DNA of 64,000 nucleotides from Marivita sp. GX14005 (GCF_023370775.1 NZ_JAMCCQ010000001.1:1178001-1242000), one strand, 5' to 3'; counted from the first letter of the stretch, positions 24,943 through 34,471 are shown. Notes: generated from the sequence alone by a model not told the origin. Numbers and translations: made by a program.

Positions 24943-25292
24943 CTTGGATCTCCATGACGGGCGAAGACCGGTCCGTGGTGGCTGTCCGGTGCCGGTGTCT
25001 GCGGTTGCGCAGGCACATCGTGGAGTGCGGCAACCATCAGCTCCAGGCGCTTCGCCGCGTCTTCGGCGCGCTCTGTCAGGCTATGGAGCGTGTCGCTCGA
25101 ATGTGCAGCGGTGTTTTGCGCGGCATCCAGCGCGCTTTGCAAATCGGTTACCTGTGCAGACAGAACCGCGACAGCAGCGCCGACGCCGTTTTCGAGATCG
25201 GTGAACTTGCTCAATCGACGCGCGAGAACGAAGCAGTAAAGCCCGGCACCCAGTGCGCCCGCAACCAGCAAGATGTCAGCGACAAGATCCAT
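24939..25292 (-). CDS. flagellar-cluster protein of unknown function
   Basis: A 117-residue protein with one N-terminal membrane helix (VADILLVAGALGAGLYCFVLARRL), followed by a predicted coiled coil (LENGVGAAVAVLSAQVTDLQ to ERAEDAAKRLELMV) and a Pro/His-rich tail. I know no family function. It sits between fliL and motE, 9 nt from the former and overlapping the latter (ATGA), so it is probably part of the flagellar motor or basal body. Confidence 0.65.
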   Translation of the reverse strand: MDLVADILLVAGALGAGLYCFVLARRLSKFTDLENGVGAAVAVLSAQVTDLQSALDAAQNTAAHSSDTLHSLTERAEDAAKRLELMVAALHDVPAQPQTPAPDSHHGPVFARHGDPR

Positions 25293-25301
25293 GTTTTCCT
25301 C

Positions 25302-25793
25302 TTAGTTCAATATAAATTCTGTGACCAAGAGCCCGTTTGCCTTGCCCAATCCAACAACCATGACGATACGACGGAACAGGTGGAGCCGGATTCTGAACAA
25401 TGCGCCAGGTCCCTCGATGTCCTCCGCCGTCAATGCCCGCAAATACCCATTCATCAGGTCCAGAATTCGGGGCATCAGAAATTCGACATCCTCGCGATAG
25501 TCAGCCGGCACTTCTATCTGGCCGGAAAAGCGCAAATGGTCATTTTTTGCGTTCGGCGGGAGCGTCACGATAATCGTGGGGATTGAAACAAAGGCGATAT
25601 CTGGCAGGTCTTCCACCTCGGCGGGCATGGTTTCGTCGGGTTGGGAACCTGGCATCGGGATCGTGCCGGACCACACACCATAAAAACCGAGCCCGCCGCC
25701 GAGCAAACACAGAAGTGTCGACAGAATCAGCCAGAGTTTCGAGCCCGTCTTCTTATCCTCAGCATTGATTTCAGGCTCCGCCGTGGTCGCCAT
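25302..25793 (-). CDS. fliL: flagellar basal body-associated protein FliL
   Basis: A 163-residue single-pass membrane protein: polar N-terminus, one helix (LWLILSTLLCLLGGGLGFYG, about residues 20-40), and a periplasmic domain with FVSIPTIIVTLPPN, FSGQIEV, and the end RRIVMVVGLGKANGLLVTEFILN. This is the FliL pattern. FliL surrounds the stator and supports motor output. It is the first gene of the leftward flagellar unit and divergent from fliF across a CtrA box. Confidence 0.9.
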   Translation of the reverse strand: MATTAEPEINAEDKKTGSKLWLILSTLLCLLGGGLGFYGVWSGTIPMPGSQPDETMPAEVEDLPDIAFVSIPTIIVTLPPNAKNDHLRFSGQIEVPADYREDVEFLMPRILDLMNGYLRALTAEDIEGPGALFRIRLHLFRRIVMVVGLGKANGLLVTEFILN

Positions 25794-25840
25794 AACTCAC
25801 CTGTTTCGATTTTCTCGAATGTCGTTTTACCCGGCAGGCA

Positions 25841-25856
25841 CTAACCGATTGTTAAC
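25841..25856. promoter_or_regulatory. CtrA-type box between fliL and fliF
   Basis: CTAA at 25841-25844, seven bases, TTAAC at 25852-25856: one mismatch to TTAA-N7-TTAAC. It lies 47 nt from the fliL start and 62 nt from the fliF start, so it could control both directions. CtrA is a known activator of flagellar genes in the Roseobacter group. Confidence 0.55.
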
Positions 25857-25917
25857 GCGATGGGGCGATAAGGGGGGAAATCGAAAGAAACAGAATGTTT
25901 TTGGTCCGGAGAATCCA

Positions 25918-27498
25918 ATGCAGCAAATTTTGCCAGTTTGGAACGGGATGAGCGCCGCGAGAAAGGCGATCGTCCTAGGTGCGACCGTCGCCATCTTTCT
26001 CGCGATACTGGGCATGTCCCGTTTGGTAACCCAGCCGCAAATGACCTTGCTTTATTCCGGGCTCGATCCTGCGGCCGCCGGTGAAGTTGTGCAATCCCTT
26101 CAGCAGCGCGGTGCGCCGTTCGAAGTACGTGGGGATTCGGTCTTTGTCTCAGGCGATATGCGCGATGAATTGCGAATGACGCTTGCAAGCGAAGGGCTAC
26201 CTTCCAGTTCCGCGCAGGGGTACGAATTACTCGACAATCTGACCGGATTTGGCACCACGTCCCGAATGTTCGACGCGGCGTATCTGCGCGCGAAGGAAGG
26301 GGAACTGGCGCGCACGATCGTGTCATCACCCGAGGTATCGACCGCCCGCGTTCATATCGCACCAGGCACTGACAATCCGTTTCGCCGCGATCTGTCGGCC
26401 AGCGCATCGGTGCATGTCTCGGCGAAATCCGGTTCGATCAGGAAGGTGCACGCGCAAGCCATTCGCCATCTCGTAGCATCTGCCGTATCCGGGCTTGCGC
26501 CCGAGGACGTGGCCATCGTCGATTCGCAAGGCGGATTGGTGTCGGATGATGACCGGGTATCTCTGGCCTCCGATCAGGAACGATCGGAGCTTCTGAAAGA
26601 TCGTGTTCTTCGCCTGATTGAAGCACGCGTGGGCCGTGGGAACGCGGTGGTCGAGGTCAGTATCGACACCGTCAACGAAAGGGAAGCGATCACGGAAAGA
26701 AGGTTCGATCCCGAGAGCCGTTTCGTCATAAGTTCGGATACCGAAGAAAGGTCTGACCAGTCCGAGGACGAGGGTTCGGGTAACGTGACGGTCGCCTCTA
26801 ATCTACCGGATGGCGATGAAAGTGCTTCGGAAACAAGGAAAAGCCAAAGCTCTGAAACACGCGAGCGGCTGAATTACGAGGTATCGCAAACGACGCGTGA
26901 AATCATACGCGCGCCCGGAGCGATAAAACGTTTGACGGTTGCGGTTCTCGTCAACGGTACAACCGAAATCTCTCCGGAAGGCATCGAAACCTTCGTTCCA
27001 ATACCCGATGAAGAGTTGAGCACATTGCGCGATCTCGTGGCATCGGCAGTGGGATATGACGACGCGCGCGGCGATGTCATCACGCTGAAATCCATGCCGC
27101 TCGAAGCGCCGGAAACCCTCGGCTCCATGCCCGCATCTGAGCCGTGGTTCGCGGGAAAACTGGATGCCATGTCGATTATCCAGATCGGAGTGCTGGCTGT
27201 GGTCGTGCTTGTGCTTGGGCTTTTTGTCATCCGACCTCTTCTGATGACTTCGCGCGCGGTGCCGCAACTTCCCCGCGCTGATTTGGAGGGGGATGTTCCC
27301 GTTCTGACGGGGACGATCGAACCCGATGATAGCGATTTGCCGCTTCCCCTCGCCGGGAACACATCATCGCCGGGCGAGCTTCCCGGATCCGAAGATGCGG
27401 TCGAAAAGCTGAAGGCGCTAATCGAAGAACGCCGTACCGAAACCGTTGAAATACTGCGCAGCTGGCTCGACGAGCCGGGTGCGAAGGATGCGCCATGA
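25918..27498 (+). CDS. fliF: flagellar MS-ring protein FliF
   Basis: A 526-residue protein with an N-terminal membrane helix (about residues 17-38), the YscJ/FliF ring-building domain (LLYSGLDPAAAGEVVQSLQQ, TLASEGLP, GTTSRMFDAAYLRAKEGELA, VHIAPG), a second domain with LTVAVLVNG, a C-terminal membrane helix (about residues 418-440, IIQIGVLAVVVLVLGLFVI) and an acidic cytoplasmic tail for FliG. FliF forms the MS ring, the base of the flagellum. The start at 25918 has CGGAG upstream; an in-frame extension to 25765 would cover the promoter and was not used. Confidence 0.95.
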   Translation: MQQILPVWNGMSAARKAIVLGATVAIFLAILGMSRLVTQPQMTLLYSGLDPAAAGEVVQSLQQRGAPFEVRGDSVFVSGDMRDELRMTLASEGLPSSSAQGYELLDNLTGFGTTSRMFDAAYLRAKEGELARTIVSSPEVSTARVHIAPGTDNPFRRDLSASASVHVSAKSGSIRKVHAQAIRHLVASAVSGLAPEDVAIVDSQGGLVSDDDRVSLASDQERSELLKDRVLRLIEARVGRGNAVVEVSIDTVNEREAITERRFDPESRFVISSDTEERSDQSEDEGSGNVTVASNLPDGDESASETRKSQSSETRERLNYEVSQTTREIIRAPGAIKRLTVAVLVNGTTEISPEGIETFVPIPDEELSTLRDLVASAVGYDDARGDVITLKSMPLEAPETLGSMPASEPWFAGKLDAMSIIQIGVLAVVVLVLGLFVIRPLLMTSRAVPQLPRADLEGDVPVLTGTIEPDDSDLPLPLAGNTSSPGELPGSEDAVEKLKALIEERRTETVEILRSWLDEPGAKDAP

Positions 27499-28097
27499 CA
27501 GGGTTGAGCACATATCTGGAGGATTTCGGCACAGTGGTGACGCCCGGAAACCTCCCCGGCGTCAACGAGGATACAATTGAGGCGGAACGTCTGGAATCCT
27601 TCGACAAGGGGTATCGCGCCGGGTGGGACGACGCGATCAAGGCGAAATCCGAGGAAACGGCGCAGCATGCCAGCGAGTTTGCACAGAACCTGCAGGATCT
27701 GTCATTTACCTATCACGAGGTTCACGCGCAGGTTCTGTCCAACCTCGTTCCGCTTTTTGATGAGATTCTGAACAAAATGCTCCCCGCGGTCGCGCGGGAT
27801 ACGTTGGGCGCGCATATTTGTGACCAGCTATCTCGCATTTCGCGCGATATCGGCACCGCCAGTATCGAGATTGCCGTTGCGCCCGGCGCGGGCGAGCAGG
27901 TTATCCAAATGGTGAATGACACTGCCGGAACTCTGCCGATAAGCGTTGTCGAAATGTCGGACATTGCGGATGGACAGGCCGAATTACGGCTCGGGCAGCG
28001 GGAAATTTCGATAGACCTTGCCGACACCATTCGACAGATCGCCGATGCGGTCCACGAGGTCATTCACGAAAAACCGAAGGTACAGTCGCATGGATAA
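27495..28097 (+). CDS. fliH: FliH-like flagellar assembly protein
   Basis: A 200-residue soluble protein. The centre has ESFDKGYRAGWDDAIKAKSE and a long helical stretch LPLFDEILNKMLPAVARDTL-like, and the C-terminus has IEIAVAPG...AELRLGQREISIDL, the layout of FliH/YscL-type regulators of the export ATPase FliI. Sequence similarity in this family is low, so position between fliF and fliN is a large part of the case. ATGA overlap with fliF; 8-nt overlap with fliN. Confidence 0.7.
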   Translation: MTGLSTYLEDFGTVVTPGNLPGVNEDTIEAERLESFDKGYRAGWDDAIKAKSEETAQHASEFAQNLQDLSFTYHEVHAQVLSNLVPLFDEILNKMLPAVARDTLGAHICDQLSRISRDIGTASIEIAVAPGAGEQVIQMVNDTAGTLPISVVEMSDIADGQAELRLGQREISIDLADTIRQIADAVHEVIHEKPKVQSHG

Positions 28098-28386
28098 GGC
28101 CAACGAGAGCTTGCAGAAACAACAATCCGACTCGCCATTCACCGCCGTTCCAATCGAGATTACCGTTTCGGTCGGCAAAGCGCGTCCACTTGTTCGGGAT
28201 CTTTTGCAACTGGAAGAAGGCTCGATCCTGATCCTGGACAAGAAAGTGGAGGATCCGGTTGATCTTTATGTTGGTGACAGATGGATTGGTACCGGTGTCC
28301 TGGAAATTGCGGAAACCGGGGAGCGTCAAGGTCAGTTAAGCGTGCGGCTCGTGGATGTCACCGATTTCGGCAAACCCCATGAGTAA
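28090..28386 (+). CDS. fliN: flagellar motor switch protein FliN
   Basis: A 98-residue SpoA-domain protein: VPIEITVSVGKARPLVRDLL, LEEGSILILDKKVEDPVDLYV and a GTGVLEIAETGERQGQLSVRL end, matching FliN. It builds the bulk of the C ring with FliM and FliG, neither of which is in this window. The ATG at 28090 lies within the 3' end of fliH. It ends 3 nt before fliP. Confidence 0.92.
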   Translation: MDKANESLQKQQSDSPFTAVPIEITVSVGKARPLVRDLLQLEEGSILILDKKVEDPVDLYVGDRWIGTGVLEIAETGERQGQLSVRLVDVTDFGKPHE

Positions 28387-28389
28387 CCC

Positions 28390-29118
28390 GTGCTGAAAGT
28401 CTTTCTGGCCACTCTCGGGTCCGCGGTAATCGTCTCGGCACCGGCGACAGCGCAGAGCATATCGTTGGATTTCGGCGATGGCGGATCGGTTACCGGAACG
28501 ACGATCCAATTGATCGCCCTCATCACGGTACTGAGCATCGCGCCCGGGATCGTGATAACCGTGACCTGTTTTCCGTTCATCATCACGGTTCTGTCGATCT
28601 TGAGGCAATCCATAGGGTTGCAGCAATCGCCGCCGAACATGCTGATCGTCAGCATCGCCCTCTTCCTGACCTTTTTCGTCATGGAGCCGGTCCTCCTTGA
28701 GGCTTGGTCGCAAGGAGTTCAACCACTGCTGGACGACGAGATTGGAACCGAGGAAGGTTTCAGGCGAGGGTTCGAGCCGTTCCGCGAATTCATGGCCGCA
28801 CAGGTGGATCCGGATACTTTCGCCACGATGGCTCGAATACGATCCGACGTGGAGCTGGTTGAACCGGGCCCGGAAACACCGCTTTCTATCCTGATCTCTA
28901 CCTTCCTGTTGTCGGAGCTTGCACGCGCCTTTCAGGTCGGGTTCATGATTTTCGTTCCATTCCTGATTATCGATCTGGTCGTCGCAGCTGTTTTGATGTC
29001 GATGGGCATGATGATGGTTCCGCCCGCGATCGTCTCTCTGCCATTCAAGCTGGCCTTTTTTGTCGTGGCCAACGGGTGGTCGCTTGTTGCGGAAAGTCTG
29101 GTTCGATCCTATCAATAG
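28390..29118 (+). CDS. fliP: flagellar export gate protein FliP
   Basis: A 242-residue membrane protein with a cleavable-type N-terminus (residues 1-21, ending in PATAQS). The FliP signatures IVITVTCFPFIITVLSILRQ, GLQQSPPNM, FVPFLIIDLVVAAVLMSMGM and MVPPAIVSLPFKLAFFV follow. FliP forms the core of the type III export gate together with FliQ and FliR. The start is GTG at 28390. It converges with the extensin-like gene, with 2 nt between stop codons. Confidence 0.96.
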   Translation: MLKVFLATLGSAVIVSAPATAQSISLDFGDGGSVTGTTIQLIALITVLSIAPGIVITVTCFPFIITVLSILRQSIGLQQSPPNMLIVSIALFLTFFVMEPVLLEAWSQGVQPLLDDEIGTEEGFRRGFEPFREFMAAQVDPDTFATMARIRSDVELVEPGPETPLSILISTFLLSELARAFQVGFMIFVPFLIIDLVVAAVLMSMGMMMVPPAIVSLPFKLAFFVVANGWSLVAESLVRSYQ

Positions 29119-29120
29119 CT

Positions 29121-30020
29121 TCAACGGCAATAGGAACCGCTACGATATCGAGCCGTGTCGAAATGGAAATGATCCCGGTGAAACCGGTTGGCATCGGGCC
29201 CGAGGACGGTGCCGAAGATACCGCAGGCACTGCGGTGAATTCGTTTCAAAATGGCCGCCGTGCCTTTCCGCCGCCACCCCTCGAGCACTGAAATGTTCCG
29301 TCCGTCGTGCAGACGGACACCGGTGATATCAATGGCGCGCCCCTTGCCATGCTCGCTGATCTTTGCACCGCGTTGGTTGTTCCGTGTTCGGCAGGCGTAA
29401 TGAGCGGCAATTTGAATTTCCGCAACGCCGCCGCCAGCATCGCCGATGGCAGGCTTCAAACCGTTGCGGATCCAACTTTTGAACGCTTGCGCGGTTGTGC
29501 AGTCCATTACCGCTTTTTGACTAAGATCGATACCGGCGATCGATTTGACACGCACGGCGCTTTTGATCCCGCACCCGAAGATGCGACCCGGCACCGTGCC
29601 GATTGCTTCGCCTTGAAGGTCAGGATCACCGCAAACAGCACCTTTGATGCGCTTTTGACGTTGCGCCATCGCCTTTAAGACGACAGAATCCGGACGCCGA
29701 AACGGCTTGAGCGACGCCGCGATTGCCTGCGAAGAGGAGGCTGCGAACGCCATTTGCCCCTGAACGGGTAGTAAATCACGATCCTTGATCACGCGCGGGG
29801 CCTCCGGCCTGCGAAATCTTGCCGCCAACTGGTCTGCCAGCGCAGCTTCCAGTAGACCCGGTCGTGCACGAGGCCGCAGGGAAGATGGGGGATCAGCGCG
29901 AACCGCTGACGAAACGGGGGCTTGACCCGGTGCTGCCGGCGGGACCGAGATATCGGCAAGCGCAGCCGAAGAAATGGCGCAGATTACTGCAAACAAACCA
30001 GATATTCGCAATCCGCGCAT
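29121..30020 (-). CDS. extensin-like C-terminal domain protein, exported
   Basis: A 299-residue protein with a signal peptide (MRGLRISGLFAVICAISSAA, cleavage near ALA-D), a Pro/Ala/Arg-rich linker of about 80 residues and a C-terminal extensin-like domain. That domain has CTTAQAFKSWI, AAHYACRTRNNQRGAKISEH, GKGRAIDITG and the closing HRDHFHFD. Its His/Asp layout resembles D-Ala-D-Ala carboxypeptidase folds of the LAS type, so a periplasmic role at peptidoglycan is plausible but not proven. It lies 8 nt downstream of the prephenate dehydrogenase gene on the same strand. Confidence 0.82.
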   Translation of the reverse strand: MRGLRISGLFAVICAISSAALADISVPPAAPGQAPVSSAVRADPPSSLRPRARPGLLEAALADQLAARFRRPEAPRVIKDRDLLPVQGQMAFAASSSQAIAASLKPFRRPDSVVLKAMAQRQKRIKGAVCGDPDLQGEAIGTVPGRIFGCGIKSAVRVKSIAGIDLSQKAVMDCTTAQAFKSWIRNGLKPAIGDAGGGVAEIQIAAHYACRTRNNQRGAKISEHGKGRAIDITGVRLHDGRNISVLEGWRRKGTAAILKRIHRSACGIFGTVLGPDANRFHRDHFHFDTARYRSGSYCR

Positions 30021-30028
30021 CCCATCTC

Positions 30029-30940
30029 CTATCGGGAACGTCCGAAATTCGGGGCGTCAGTGTCTTGCCCGGCTTCGATGATACCACGTCGGATCGCGCG
30101 GGTATGGGTGAAATAATCATAAAGGAAATCCCCATCTCCACGCCGGATCGCGCGTTGGAGAGCGAAAAGCTCTTCGGTAAAGCGACCGAGAATTTCAAGA
30201 GTCGCGTCCTTGTTGCTGAGGAAAACGTCACGCCACATCGTCGGGTCCGAAGCGGCGATGCGTGTGAAATCACGAAATCCCGCTGCCGAGTATTTGATGA
30301 CTTCGCTATCCGTCACACGGCGAAGATCATCCGCGACGCCAACCATTGTATAGGCGATTAGATGCGGGCAGTGTGATGTGACCGACAGGACCAGATCGTG
30401 ATGTTCGGGGTCCATAACATCGACATGCGAACCGAGGCTTCGCCAAAACCGTTCGAGCCGCTGAACAGCATCGCTGTCGGTATCGTTTGGCGGCACGATC
30501 AGGCACCAGCGATTGTCGAACAAGGTGGCGAACCCGGATTCCGGGCCGGAATGTTCGGTTCCTGCGATCGGGTGGGCCGGAACGAAATGTACGTTGTCCG
30601 GGACATGCGGTGATACATCTTCGATTACGCGCGTCTTGACAGAGCCCACATCCGTCAGGGTCGCGCCCGGTTTGAGGTGCGGGCCGATCTCCGCCGCGAC
30701 CGCACCCATGACACCGACCGGAACGGCCAGAACCACGAGGTCCGCGCCTTTCACCGCGTCGGTCGCGCTGCCACAAACCGTATCGCATAGTCCGATGCGG
30801 CGGGCGGTATCGCGCGTTTCAGAGCTGCGGGCATACCCGGTGACATGCCCGGCCGCGCCGCTGCGCCGCATCGCCCAGAACATCGAGGATGCGATCAGAC
30901 CAAGACCGATCAAGGCGACGCGCTCGTAAATCTGGCTCAT
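30029..30940 (-). CDS. tyrC: prephenate/arogenate dehydrogenase family protein
   Basis: A 303-residue enzyme with an N-terminal Rossmann motif ([17 protein letters not shown]), [23 protein letters not shown] and the substrate-site His stretch [20 protein letters not shown], then [15 protein letters not shown]. It oxidises prephenate or arogenate with NAD(P) in tyrosine synthesis; in this group the cyclohexadienyl type TyrC is usual. It overlaps hisC by 4 nt. HisC-type enzymes often also transaminate aromatic keto acids, so the pair is coherent. Confidence 0.93.
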   Translation of the reverse strand: MSQIYERVALIGLGLIASSMFWAMRRSGAAGHVTGYARSSETRDTARRIGLCDTVCGSATDAVKGADLVVLAVPVGVMGAVAAEIGPHLKPGATLTDVGSVKTRVIEDVSPHVPDNVHFVPAHPIAGTEHSGPESGFATLFDNRWCLIVPPNDTDSDAVQRLERFWRSLGSHVDVMDPEHHDLVLSVTSHCPHLIAYTMVGVADDLRRVTDSEVIKYSAAGFRDFTRIAASDPTMWRDVFLSNKDATLEILGRFTEELFALQRAIRRGDGDFLYDYFTHTRAIRRGIIEAGQDTDAPNFGRSR

Positions 30941-32022
30941 CGTTCGCCCGCCTTAAACTGGCCGATGGCATGCGCAACGCGGCGGCAGCTGGCTTCGTCG
31001 CCGATCGTGATGCGCAGCGCATAAGGCAGGTTGTAGGATCCAACTTGGCGAACGATAAGCCCCTGCTTTTGCAGGTATTGATTGCAGGCCTCGGCTTCAC
31101 TCTCATCGCTGAAGCGCGCCAGAATGAAATTGGCCATGGACGTATCGGACGGCACGCCGTGACCCGCCAGCGCTTCGGCGAGCCAAGCGCGCCAACGCGC
31201 GTTTTCCAAGCGGCATTTTTCGACATAGGCGGTATCTCGCACCGCAGCCTCGGCGGCGGCAAGGGCGGCCGATGACAGGTTGAACGGGCCGCGGATGCGA
31301 TTGATAACGTCGATCACTGGCTTCGGGGCATAGCACCACCCGATCCGCAGACCGCCAAGACCGTAGATCTTGGAAAAGGTCCGCGTCATTACGACATTCT
31401 CGCGCGTTTCGACAAGCCGCGCGCCGCCGTCATAGCCTTCGACGAACTCGGCGTAAGCGCCATCCAGCACAAGAAGAACCCGGGGCGGCAGCTTGTCCGC
31501 CAACCGTTCGATTTCGGCAAGCCCAATCATCGTGCCGGTGGGATTGTTCGGATTGGCGATGAAGACCAGCCGGGTCTTTTCGGTGCAAGCGGCGAGTATC
31601 GCGTCGACGTCGGTGACCCGCTCGTGTTCGGAAACCTCGATCGGCGTCGCGCCGGCGGCCAGCGCACAAATCCTGTAAAGCGCGAATCCGTGTTCGGTAT
31701 GGACAACCTCATCGCCCGGCCCGGCGTAAGCCTGGCTCATCAGGCTGAGCAATTCATCCGATCCGACGCCGCATGCGATCCGCTCGGCATCGAGGTCATA
31801 GACCTCGGCTATGGCGTTGCGCAGGCCGGCATGATCGGTCGGAGGATAGCGGTGAAGATCGAGAACGGCACGGCGCACGGCCTCCTGCGCCGTCGGGCTC
31901 GGCCCGAACGGATTTTCGTTCGAGCTTAGCTTGACGACGTTGGAGACCCCGTCGATATGGGATGAACCGGCGACATAAAGGGCAATGTCCATGATGCCGG
32001 GTTGTGGTGTGATCTTCGTCAT
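30937..32022 (-). CDS. hisC: histidinol-phosphate aminotransferase
   Basis: A 361-residue PLP enzyme of fold type I. Recognised by [13 protein letters not shown] near residue 30, [13 protein letters not shown], the Tyr in [13 protein letters not shown], the PLP Lys in [17 protein letters not shown] near residue 213, and R at the C-terminus (ALRITIGDE). It makes histidinol phosphate and may also serve tyrosine and phenylalanine synthesis given its link to the prephenate dehydrogenase gene. ATGA overlap with that gene. Confidence 0.95.
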   Translation of the reverse strand: MTKITPQPGIMDIALYVAGSSHIDGVSNVVKLSSNENPFGPSPTAQEAVRRAVLDLHRYPPTDHAGLRNAIAEVYDLDAERIACGVGSDELLSLMSQAYAGPGDEVVHTEHGFALYRICALAAGATPIEVSEHERVTDVDAILAACTEKTRLVFIANPNNPTGTMIGLAEIERLADKLPPRVLLVLDGAYAEFVEGYDGGARLVETRENVVMTRTFSKIYGLGGLRIGWCYAPKPVIDVINRIRGPFNLSSAALAAAEAAVRDTAYVEKCRLENARWRAWLAEALAGHGVPSDTSMANFILARFSDESEAEACNQYLQKQGLIVRQVGSYNLPYALRITIGDEASCRRVAHAIGQFKAGER

Positions 32023-32110
32023 CTGCGCCTCCGCTCTGGCACAGGGTTTAGCGGGCAGCGCCGGTCAGGGAAAGCGGCAAACCGGATTGTCGGCAGACCT
32101 GTTGTCACGG

Positions 32111-32779
32111 TCACGCAAGAACCTTTTGCAAGAACGGTTCGAAAAGCCCCGGCGGGCCTTCGTAATCGCTCCCGCGAGGAAGATCGACAAGAAACACATC
32201 GCGATGCGCATTTACTTCGTGCGCCGCATCAGGCGGCGCGGCTATGAATGTAAACGTCGTATCATCGCCGAATATCTGGCAGCCCAAACGGCGGGCTTCT
32301 CGATATCGCGGCTCGGTCAGCCGAAAGCTCTCCCACGGGATGACGTTTTCGACTGTGTCCGGCAGGTTCGGCTGGATGTTCGACCAAACAAGATGCGTTC
32401 GCTGCCCGCGCTTCGGCGTGGCGAAAGGGGCAGAAAGATGCGCGATTTTTTGGAGGAAATCGGTGCGTCGCACCGGATCGGCAAGCAGCTGCTCGGGGGT
32501 GTCCTCACGAAAAAAGGAGAACTCCGGCAAGGAGCCGTTCACGATCAGCGTGTCCCAGGCGATGCGGTAGCGTTCCGCATCGCCAAGCGTTTCCGTCAAT
32601 GCGCCGTTCCGGGCAAGCCGGAGGGCGCGCAAACTCGCGTCGAGAGACGCGATGTTCCAATCGAAGAGGCCACGGAGGAAGGCGGGCGCCGTTTCGGGGT
32701 GACGTTCGATGAAATGCTGAAACTGGAACCGGTTGATGCAACTGGCGCCAATCGAAAGAATGCGGAGCGGCGCGCCCAT
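32111..32779 (-). CDS. conserved protein, DUF1796-like (putative papain-like cysteine peptidase)
   Basis: A 222-residue soluble protein. The opening LRILSIGASCINRFQFQHFI and LFDWNIASLDASLRAL resemble the DUF1796 pattern, with an N-terminal glycine/serine/cysteine loop followed by FDW, which has been proposed to be papain-like. A possible catalytic His lies in AHEVNAHRDVF, but I cannot confirm a triad. It starts 9 nt after map ends and is likely co-transcribed with it. Function unknown. Confidence 0.55.
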   Translation of the reverse strand: MGAPLRILSIGASCINRFQFQHFIERHPETAPAFLRGLFDWNIASLDASLRALRLARNGALTETLGDAERYRIAWDTLIVNGSLPEFSFFREDTPEQLLADPVRRTDFLQKIAHLSAPFATPKRGQRTHLVWSNIQPNLPDTVENVIPWESFRLTEPRYREARRLGCQIFGDDTTFTFIAAPPDAAHEVNAHRDVFLVDLPRGSDYEGPPGLFEPFLQKVLA

Positions 32780-32788
32780 CCGCAGCCG

Positions 32789-33604
32789 TCAGGTCTCGAA
32801 GGTGGGGTGGAAGCGGCCCGCTGGGGAGGGTGTGAAGACCTCGCAGCCATCCGAGGTGATGCCGATGGAGTGTTCGAATTGCGCGGAAAGCGACTTGTCG
32901 CGCGTCACCGCCGTCCAGTCATCTGCCAGCACCTTCGTTTCCGGCCGGCCGAGATTGACCATGGGTTCAATCGTGAAAAACATACCGTCTTCGAGTCGGG
33001 GCCCGGTTCCGGGGCGGCCGTAATGCAGCACGTTCGGCGGCGCGTGAAAGACCCGCCCCAGCCCATGGCCGCAGAAATCGCGCACGACCGACATGCGATT
33101 GGCTTCGACATGGCTCTGGATCGCGTGGCCGATATCGCCGAAAGTATTGCCGGGCCGGGCTGCCTCGATCCCCTTGAACAGCGCGTCATGGGTCACCTGG
33201 ATCAGTCGCTCCGCTTTCCTCGACAGTTTGCCGGCGACATACATGCGGCTCGTATCTCCGAACCAGCCATCGACGATCACCGTCACGTCGACATTCAGGA
33301 TATCGCCGTCCTTGAGCTTCTTGTCGCCGGGGATGCCGTGACAGACCACGTGGTTCACGCTGATGCAGCTGGCATGGGCATAGCCCTTGTAGCCAATCGT
33401 CGCGGATGTCGCCCCGGCGTCTTCCACGCTGTTGCGGATGAAGTCGTCGATGGCGCCTGTGGTTTGCCCGACGAACACATGATCGGCCACGGCATCGAGA
33501 ATCCGCGCCGCCAGTTCGCCGGCTTTGCGCATTCCGGCGAAATCGGCCTTGTCGTGGATTCGAATTCCCTCTCGGGTCAGGCGACCGCCGGCGTCATTGT
33601 TCAT
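32789..33604 (-). CDS. map: type I methionine aminopeptidase
   Basis: A 271-residue pita-bread metallopeptidase. The five metal ligands can be placed: Asp in NVDVTVIVDGWFGDTSRMY (two Asp), His in FCGHGLGRVFH, Glu in FTIEPMVN and Glu in QFEHSIGI. It removes the initiator Met from nascent proteins. The N-terminal 20 residues vary between species. Divergent from the CinA-like gene with 144 nt between starts. Confidence 0.95.
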   Translation of the reverse strand: MNNDAGGRLTREGIRIHDKADFAGMRKAGELAARILDAVADHVFVGQTTGAIDDFIRNSVEDAGATSATIGYKGYAHASCISVNHVVCHGIPGDKKLKDGDILNVDVTVIVDGWFGDTSRMYVAGKLSRKAERLIQVTHDALFKGIEAARPGNTFGDIGHAIQSHVEANRMSVVRDFCGHGLGRVFHAPPNVLHYGRPGTGPRLEDGMFFTIEPMVNLGRPETKVLADDWTAVTRDKSLSAQFEHSIGITSDGCEVFTPSPAGRFHPTFET

Positions 33605-33748
33605 GCGAATATCCCTTCAGCTCGATCCCAGACTTATTCTTCCCGGACGGGATTTTCCAGAGCGGTGCCGACAGCGCCCGCCAAGAGGGGTTTGAAAGCG
33701 CCCGAGCGAGGCCTATACCTACGAAATCGGTGGATCAAGGAGGGCTCC

Positions 33749-34471
33749 ATGCCAAACCCAACGGCGGCCATGCTGGTGATCGGAGACGAGATCCTTTCGG
33801 GCCGGACGCGCGACGCGAACGCGCATTTCCTCGCGCAGGAAATGACGAAGGCGGGTATCGATCTGCGCGAGATCCGCGTCGTAAGCGATGACAGGCGGGC
33901 GATTGTCGACGCGCTCGATGCGCTGCGCTCTTCGCACGATCATGTCATCACCTCAGGCGGGATCGGACCGACGCATGACGATATCACCGCCGATTGCATC
34001 GCCGCCGCCTTCGGCGTCCATATCGATGTGCGGGACGATGCGCGCGATCTGCTTCAGTCTTATTACGATAGCCGCGGCATGGAGTTCAACGATGCGCGCA
34101 AGCGTATGGCGCGTATTCCGGACGGCGCTGCGTTGATCGAAAACCCTGTCTCAATCGCTCCCGGTTTCACGATCGGAAACGTGCATGTCCTCGCCGGCGT
34201 GCCATCGGTATTTCAGGCGATGCTCGCCAGCGTCCTGCCCAAACTGGCCGGCGGCGCACCGCTCCTGTCGCAATCCCTGCGCGTCCAGCGCGGCGAGGGC
34301 GACATCGCCGGACGGCTTGCAGAAATCGCGAATGATTTTCCCGATCTTTCCATCGGCTCATACCCCTATCAGACAGACGGTGTTTATGGCTCGAATGTCG
34401 TGATCCGGGGCGCTGACGGGGCGCGTGTCGATGCCGCGATGTCGAAGGTCAACGAGGCATTCGGCACATGA
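33749..34471 (+). CDS. CinA-like molybdopterin-binding domain protein
   Basis: A 240-residue protein holding only the MoCF-biosynthesis-type domain: AAMLVIGDEILSGRTRDANA, VITSGGIGPTHDDITADCIA, ARIPDGAALIENP and APGFTIGNVHVLAGVPSVFQ. Full CinA proteins add a C-terminal nicotinamide-nucleotide amidase domain, which is absent here, so deamidase activity is not expected. The fold binds nucleotides or pterins; the true role of short forms is unclear. AAGGAGG precedes the start at 33749. Overlaps the GNAT gene by 4 nt. Confidence 0.88.
   Translation: MPNPTAAMLVIGDEILSGRTRDANAHFLAQEMTKAGIDLREIRVVSDDRRAIVDALDALRSSHDHVITSGGIGPTHDDITADCIAAAFGVHIDVRDDARDLLQSYYDSRGMEFNDARKRMARIPDGAALIENPVSIAPGFTIGNVHVLAGVPSVFQAMLASVLPKLAGGAPLLSQSLRVQRGEGDIAGRLAEIANDFPDLSIGSYPYQTDGVYGSNVVIRGADGARVDAAMSKVNEAFGT

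Noticed and set aside
31985-33748. In-frame extension of the CinA-like gene by almost 590 codons
   Set aside because: It runs antisense to map and the DUF1796-like gene, both well supported. CinA homology and a good ribosome site begin at 33749.
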